Shown here in pieces: positions 58,024 to 64,000 of a stretch of 64,000 bases of DNA. The stretch's first letter is position 1. Every line of letters starts with the position of its first letter. The position numbers and the translations under genes are program-made. The notes under the pieces are model-generated. The model was not told the DNA's origin, made no database searches, and saw only the letters and a program-made list of their open reading frames with translations. Source of the DNA: Geosiphon pyriformis (lineage: Eukaryota > Glomeromycota > Glomeromycetes > Archaeosporales > Geosiphonaceae); NCBI GenBank assembly GCA_016748015.1, contig JAAOMT010000460.1:96948-160947 (forward strand), read 5' to 3'.

Positions 58024-58547
58024 TAGCAACTGGAAGGTGAAATCAAAAATAGCGTGTGAAGTTATTCTTTGAACTTTAGAATAGCAAAGGGCGGAAGTAC
58101 AAGAAATACAACCGTTAAGGGATATTACAAATGCTACAAAAATTATTTATGTTTAAACCTTGTTGTGTGACGCGTCGGGGTTGTTGTGATCCACATTGAT
58201 TTATAGATAAAAGATCTTCAATCTTTTTGTGAAAACCAAAATTTGAAATTTGCGGGTCGAGTCAAGTTTACTTAAAATATAAAATATGCCCAATTTATTA
58301 TTATTAAAATATAATAAATATCAAATTTAATATGATTTCATGCAAAAAACTTAATATAACCAAATAATTTAAATTAAAAAAACTTAAATTTTAATATTTA
58401 TAATAATATTAACAACCAGAATTTTTTACCAAGTATAATTTATTATTATTATTATTTTTATTGAGAGTTTTTTAAATTTAAAATAACAATAATATATTTT
58501 TAATAATAATTAAAATTAATTCACAGATCGGTTCAAATGATCGACAA
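58024..58547. promoter_or_regulatory. Divergent intergenic region with ACGCGT box
   Basis: About 520 bases between the HMG-box gene (minus) and the family gene (+). ACGCGT lies at 58170-58175 in GTGACGCGTCGGGG, about 150 bases upstream of the HMG start. The same box lies upstream of CKS1, and a third copy is inside the + gene's coding region (59385-59390), so chance cannot be excluded. The right half (58270-58520) is very AT-rich and shows nothing else. Confidence 0.4.
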
Positions 58548-60115
58548 ATGATAATCAAATTTAGCGGTTATACTTATTATAGTTTTTTCTTCGTTTTTAA
58601 ATGTTCTGTCTTTCTTAACATTTGTCATAATATAGCTCAAAGTCAACAATACACTGTAAACCTCCTTGACAAAGGTCTTATTATTTCTGAAACACATTAT
58701 GGTTTGTTTACTCGGAATTGGTGGATTAAGAAACAATTTGAAAATGAGGTTTTTACTATACCTTACCGACTGTATATGCGTGTTGGTTTTAAACTAAACA
58801 AACAACAGTTTATAATGACAATAGTAAAACAAACTAATTGTCAGAAACCTGGCTTTATTTGTACTAATGGTTCAGAATCTAGTAATATTGAAAACTCACC
58901 TTCGACTGCAATCAATACTTTGTATCAAAGTATATTTGGTGTCAAGACAGAATACTCGGGTCTTTCAATCCTTGGTTTCAATAATAAAGCTCTTGTTCAG
59001 AAATTAACAAAAGACATTTCATTTGTACCATTGTTTCTGAAAGTTGACAAACATACAATTGTCTTTCAAAAATTACTATGGTGCAGGAACAGGATATATC
59101 TCAACAATAATGACAAAGATAAGTGGACAACAACGACTCATTGTACAAGAAATTAACAAGTCTACTTGTTATTTACATATATATCAAGATGAAACATCTA
59201 TTAGATCAATTGAAGGCGAAACACCCAACAACATATGGAAAAAATTAGGAATTCTTACCAAATACGATGGAGAAACCCTTTTTGGTATCAAACATCCTGA
59301 TACACAATCCTTATTCCAATCAATGAATTATAAAAAATCATTTGTATGTACACCAAATGAATGGAGTGATGAAAACATACTGAAACGCGTTTTTGACGAG
59401 CAGATTAAGTCAAGAAAAATCCCTATGCAAATGTTAGATTGGAGAATTATTCACCAGCAGCTGTAGCAAATTTATGTAATACAGAGATTGTTAGACCGAG
59501 GATACTCAAAGAGTAGATGATGTTGGAAATCAATCAATGATAGAACTGACTATTGGAGAGGCCAAAAAAAGATCACGAGGTCAGTGTGTTTTCTTGAATT
59601 GATTCTAAATAAAATAATAAGATTGTTTGATATCAACCTCACATTTGTAAAATATAAATTAAGATGCCGCTGCTTTCAGCCCGAGGTAAGCCTCTTCATT
59701 GTGTTCACAAAGTCTTATATAGAATTTTAATCAAAAGAATCATAGCCTGATCGATCAAGAATACCCACTACCAAAAGGATGGGCGCTAAAACAAAATCAG
59801 AAAATGGGTGGAAAGGGAAAGGGAAAACATATGTCAAAAAAGATAAATATGTTGTTGCAAAGTTTCTTTATAAACGGAAATTCAAACCCTCGAGATCGCA
59901 TGTCAGCAAAAGAAATGCAAGTTGAACTTATGAGATTTGTAGAATCAGGAGAGATTGTGCAGAAGGACGTTCCAAAAGTGAATACGATCCAAAATTGGAT
60001 TGGGAGGTTTTCTCGTGCTTTTAAAGATACTGCAAATGAACAAGCACGACAAATGTTAGAAATTGGTAGAGCTGGAAGTTCTTCAGGAGATACGATAGTT
60101 ATAGAAAATGAATAA
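58548..60115 (+). pseudogene. Expanded-family protein with F/Y-rich-like domain, frame-disrupted
   Basis: Frames: 58548 to about 59070; about 59071-59466; a third frame to 59579; exons 59664-59685 and 59746-60115. The last two junctions are GT-AG and in phase. The first switch occurs in a run of five A (near 59068), joining SFVPLFLKVDKHTIVFQ to YYGAGTGYISTIMTK; a second lies near 59460-59490. GETPNNIWKKLGILTKYDGE, followed by LFGIKHPDTQSLF, recalls FYRC (LFGL...P...LL) and the YGAGTGYISTIM part an FYRN-like fold. The C-terminal block (FFINGNSNPRDRMSAKEMQV to NTIQNWIGRFSRAF) resembles a module I recall from large Rhizophagus families. The N-terminus is hydrophobic (YYSFFFVFKCSVFL). It could be a pseudogene, a real gene with sequence errors, or have an unrecognised intron. 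Function unknown. Confidence 0.5.
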
Positions 60116-60659
60116 TAAGGGAAACCACCTGCAAAATTGATACCATTCTCACCATGTTTCAGTTTTCTTATTTTTGGCCATATTGTTCCCGTAAAAAAAC
60201 TGTTGAACATACCAATCAAGATGATAAAACAATAAATGGGGGTGTGGTTAATCACTTTCCTATGTAAGCTCGACAAACAGCTGCCAAGTTATAACAGAAA
60301 AACACTTCAATTAACTCTAGTTTGCTCAACAGAAAAGAGAGTGTGGGTGTAATGAAGCCAATAAAGTGTGCTATGGTTATAAGATCTTTGTAAGCTTTCA
60401 CACTTTTTCCAAAAAAAGGCATATTACTGACTGTGAAAATTTTGAATCGTTGAATGCTAATAATTTTTACTATATGAATGGGGGCAAAAATGCTGGTTTC
60501 CTACATAGCAAAAGCCGCGAAAAAAAGCAGAATCGCTACTATCTTGTGCACGTGTCTTTATTTACCATTTTTGCAGAGGCAGTAGCTGCTAATAGCATAA
60601 AAAACCAGTGTTCGGTGCCTCTAATAGTAGATCTGCGTAAAAAATAAAGCTTGTTTAAT
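60116..60659. other. Non-repeat DNA without a clear gene
   Basis: About 540 bases of moderate composition after the family gene. One open frame on + (60366-60647) lacks an ATG at its start, and its translation has no motif I recognise. It may hold the 3' untranslated region of the gene to the left or a small unrecognised exon. Composition falls back to AT-rich near 60,660. Confidence 0.4.
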
Positions 60660-61212
60660 TATATACTTAAATAGTAATATTATTAAAAAAATTTACTAAT
60701 TTGGTCTTAAAAATATTTTGCAAAATAATTACTTTTTTAATTTTAAAAAATTTAAATGCTGTTTTTTTATTAAAACTAATTAATAAATAAAAACAGTTTT
60801 AATAAACTTAAAAAGCTTTAAAATAAATAATAACATATTGTTATAAACTAATATAATCAATATTAAAAAAATTTAATATTGTTTTTAATAATTAATTTAA
60901 TATTAAAAATATTATATAAAACCAAAAAACAGTTTTTACATAAATTATTTTAATTTTTAAAAATTTTAAACACCAAAATATAAGTTATTTATTCAAGAAA
61001 ATTTTAATGTATTTTAAATTTATTTTATAATAAAAACTTAAAAAATAAATTTATATTAAAAAATATAATAAAGCTTTTTTTTATTGATTTTTTGATTATA
61101 AAAAAACTAAAAAAATATTTTTTTAAATTCGATTTTTTTTATAAGTTTTTTAAGAATCATTATAAAAAAGTTTTTTTAATATATTTAATACTATTTTATT
61201 TATTTATTTTAA
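60660..61212. other. AT-rich relic before LINE L4
   Basis: About 550 bases, around 88 percent A+T by eye. A stretch near 60690-60725 (TTTGGTCTTAAAAATATTTT) resembles one near 49890 and, reversed, one near 10880, within the ORF1 relics. So this may be a third piece of that family, on the minus strand. The last part (61190-61212) is the tail of LINE L4. Confidence 0.4.
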
Positions 61213-64000
61213 TTTAATGAATAAAACCCAACTATTATCTAATATATAAAATCAAACTAAGTAATTAACATTAAACATAATTCATATTTTTACTATATGT
61301 AATTAATTACTTAAATTAAATAAGACATTACTATATATCTATATAAATTATAATCTTATTTTCCAAATTAAAAGAAAAAGATCATAGACTGTATTTTTTA
61401 AAATTGATCACAAAAGACTTCATAATTTCTAATAAATAAATCATATTATTTAAAAATTTATTTACTAATATATATAACAAACCAGATATTATATTCTTAT
61501 TTTTGATTAAATTAATCTTTTCTATATCAACTTTATATCTAAATCTGAAGAGCCAAATTTTTAAACAATACAATTTTATCAAATACTTTATAACTTTCAA
61601 AATAATTAAGATAGATTTTTTATTATTATTAAAAATCATATTAGCTTCCAAAAATTATTTTTTTAGTACAAAACTCTTGTAAATTATAACATACAAATTT
61701 ACATTTTAAAATACAAAAAAAAATTGCAAAACAGCAAAAAAAAAAGTATTTCTTTACAAATATTAACATTTTTAATACAAATAAACACATAGTTTAATAG
61801 TTTTATTTTATTATATAATAAGCACAAAACATTTAAATATGTCTTATTATATAATTTTTTCTTAATTATAATTAACAGTCTTTTATGTACAGCTTTTATT
61901 AAATAAATATGCAAATTGGCCAACTTTTTATTAGTAAATCTTAATAATATATAAATATAAATATTATACTCATATAATCAATATTTAATTTATATTTTAT
62001 AATAGTAAATCAGAAAACATATTTTAATTAAGGCCAGTTTTTTATTAAGTTTACAAATAAATCTGTACAAATTACAAACAAAGTGACAAATATTACCAGA
62101 CATAATTATATCTTTAATCATAATAAAATATTTATGCAGATCATATAGCAGAAAAAAAAAGAACAAATAGTCTTATTTATTAATAATTAGCTATGTTGTT
62201 TTTCAAAATTTTTGAATAAATTTTAATTTTTAATTACTTAACCAAAAAATTTTTGTCTCTAATTAAATTAACAATATATTTTTTTTTATCCAGTAATTAT
62301 AATAAAAATTTAGAACAACAATAACAAATTTTAAAATACAAACATTAATAGCTGCTTGGCTGTTTAAATATACAATTATAACACAAAATACAAAGACACA
62401 CTCTAATTTTAAAGCAACAGTTTGTAATTTGGCTAATGTAAAAAACAAAATCCTATTTATTTTAATATTAATACCTATATTTATAACAAAAAAGTAAGTA
62501 ACAATTTTATAAACAATTTTAACAGAACTTATATTCTTTAAAAATCTATTAATATATATTTTAAACATATTTAACCAAATTTTAAACAGTTATCTATATA
62601 CATCAAAAAAAATCTCAGATTTCAAAATACTTGATTTTTGCAAATGTCTAATATAGTTAAAACTTATTTTTAAATGCTTATTTTTATACATAAACTTAGA
62701 TATTTAACCAAACCAAAAAGACATAAGTCCTTTTAAATTCAATCTTTTTCACTTGTAAAACATTTTTTAGTTTATAATACAGTTTTTTTATATAAAAGCC
62801 TGTCATTAAATACAACACTAAACCACTTCAAAGAGTAATCAAAACCATAATACAAAAATTTTTTTAAAATATTTGACATTAAAAACTTATTAAGACTATA
62901 AAACACATTAGACAAATTATTATCAAAAATATATTATTTTTAATAAAATTTTAATCATTTTAACAAAAAAATTATTTACAAAACTAATACATAATCTGAT
63001 AAAATATTGTAATAGATTTAAAAAACCTATTTTATAATTTGTAAATTCAAAAATTTGTAATCAAAAAAATGTTTAAAAATATTTATAGTATTAAAAAATA
63101 CAATTACTAAAGCCAACTTGTTTTAATTTATACTTGCTTAAAAGTCTTTAAACTATACAAAAAATAATAATAAAATACTTTATTAAAAAAGTTTTATAAC
63201 AAATTGGTCTTTAATTTAAAACTTTTTCTAATTATAATATTTTATTTATAATATATATTTCTTAAAATAAAATTAAACTGCAAACAATAATTAACTATAG
63301 ACTGCAAAACAGCTAATATCAAATAAAAAAATTATTTATTTGTAATTACTTTTTACAACACAATATTGGCAAAAAACCAAACATTAAAATAAGTTTTAAT
63401 CAAATTTAACTTAAACAGATCTTTAATTGATGAAAAAATCTATGTGTTTTTTTCTTCTTAGTAATTAAAATAAATAAACCACTGATTTTTAATAAAACCA
63501 TCTTGACACTTTAATTAATAAAAATAAATGTTGTCTTTTTGTTGTTAATTAAAACATTATTGATTTTAAAAAATTTATTAATAATGTCTAAAATATACTG
63601 AGTAAAAGCTTGGCAATTTTTAATCTAAATTGTGTTATCTATAAAAGTATTTATTACAAAAAATATAGTTTTTTTCTGCTGTTTTTTATCCTGTCAGTTT
63701 TAACAACAAATTTAGTATTAATTTAGTACTTACATAAATATTTCTGTTTTTTGATCTTATACAAAAAAAATTATAGAAAATTCTTTAGAAAAGAGAAGAA
63801 AAGACTTTATTTTAATTTAGTTTATTATGTATCTTATAATTACATAAAAGCCTAAAGTTAATTATTATTCTATTTGTTTTGTTTTTGTGTATATTACTAA
63901 AAAAATTAATAAACTGGCTGGATATCCTAATGTACTACAAACTAGCTTTCAAATAATATTATTTAACCAAATTATAGATCTTGTACATATTTTGTAAAAC
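61213..64000 (-). mobile_element. LINE L4, decayed, runs off the window
   Basis: On the minus strand, from the window edge: RT end with FIDNT at 63645-63634 (FVDDT expected), then TQYILDIINKFFKINNVL. RNase H follows at 62568-62263 (LAKLQTVALKLECVF, then LNSQAAINVC, where DSQAALDAC is usual). The post-RNase H segment is at 61923-61699 (VHKRLLIIIKKKLYNKTYLN, then VLCLLYNKIKLLNYVFIC, from a Cys/His motif). The 3' untranslated end matches the reverse of 48530-48610. It ends near 61213 with an AT-rich tail. It is closer in wording to L2 than to L1. It is the most AT-shifted of the readable LINEs. Confidence 0.75.

Noticed and set aside
59797-60276. 159-codon minus frame
   Set aside because: Overlaps the last exon of the + strand family gene, whose sequence resembles other family members.
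1-64000. CRISPR array, rRNA operon, bacterial operon or plasmid features
   Set aside because: No regular spaced repeats, no rRNA motifs, and clear spliceosomal introns show a eukaryotic nuclear genome.

Overview
The window looks like a repeat-dominated piece of a very AT-rich fungal nuclear genome. The most likely source is an arbuscular mycorrhizal fungus (Glomeromycotina). Evidence: genes with many short (about 45-170 bp) GT-AG introns, a fungal Mediator subunit, an HMG-box protein with a mitochondrial-type leader, a gene resembling a lineage-expanded family I remember from Rhizophagus-type genomes, and LINE and Ty3 elements of the type common there. The lineage call rests on protein resemblance recalled without a search. 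Compositions quoted here are judged by eye.

About 50 kb (1-51,640) is nested, mutation-decayed retrotransposons. From left to right: a decayed Ty3/gypsy element on + (about 1-4150); a repeat called XA here (4250-4925); a 973-bp LTR called LTR-S (5480-6452); a 5'-truncated LINE tail ending in (TAA)11 (to 7413); very AT-rich DNA; a LINE-type ORF1 relic (about 9770-11700) with a LINE 3' end; an LTR-S fragment and two LTR-S copies on the minus strand (12311-13272, 14020-14967) around a second XA copy; LINE L2 on minus (about 15119-21960), carrying an unclassified insert of about 0.9 kb; AT-rich DNA; and LINE L1 on minus (about 24675-31551), the best-preserved element, which sits inside a third XA copy. 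LINE L3 on + (about 32080-48640) is split by a 9.1-kb Ty3/gypsy element with two LTRs (33609-42707, minus coding) and by a second copy of the unclassified insert (45897-46625). A minus-strand ORF1 relic (about 49340-50370) and AT-rich DNA complete the block. No element can encode an intact reverse transcriptase. In those where the catalytic box can be read, aspartates have become asparagine through G-to-A change or the box is deleted. Most stops look like CAG/CAA to TAG/TAA and TGG to TGA/TAG. This fits a RIP-like or deamination-driven decay.

The last part (51,640-60,115) is a gene island of more normal composition. It holds CKS1 (five exons, one only 19 nt), MED16 (13 exons, about 866 residues, with the C-terminal Cys-rich end), a two-HMG-box protein with a mitochondrial-type leader on minus, and a member of an expanded family with F/Y-rich-like features and a frame break. 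CKS1 and the HMG gene each have an ACGCGT box upstream (MluI cell-cycle-box type), and CKS1 also has CACGTG. After 60,120 the sequence returns to repeats, ending in another minus-strand LINE (about 61213-64000) cut by the window edge.

The host genes encode housekeeping functions (cell-cycle CDK adaptor, Mediator tail, probable mtDNA packaging). I found no clear novel biochemical system. The items most worth checking are the unclassified insert seen twice, the shared loss of RT catalytic residues, the ATGA stop-start overlap in LINE L1, the ACGCGT pair, and the frame-disrupted family gene.
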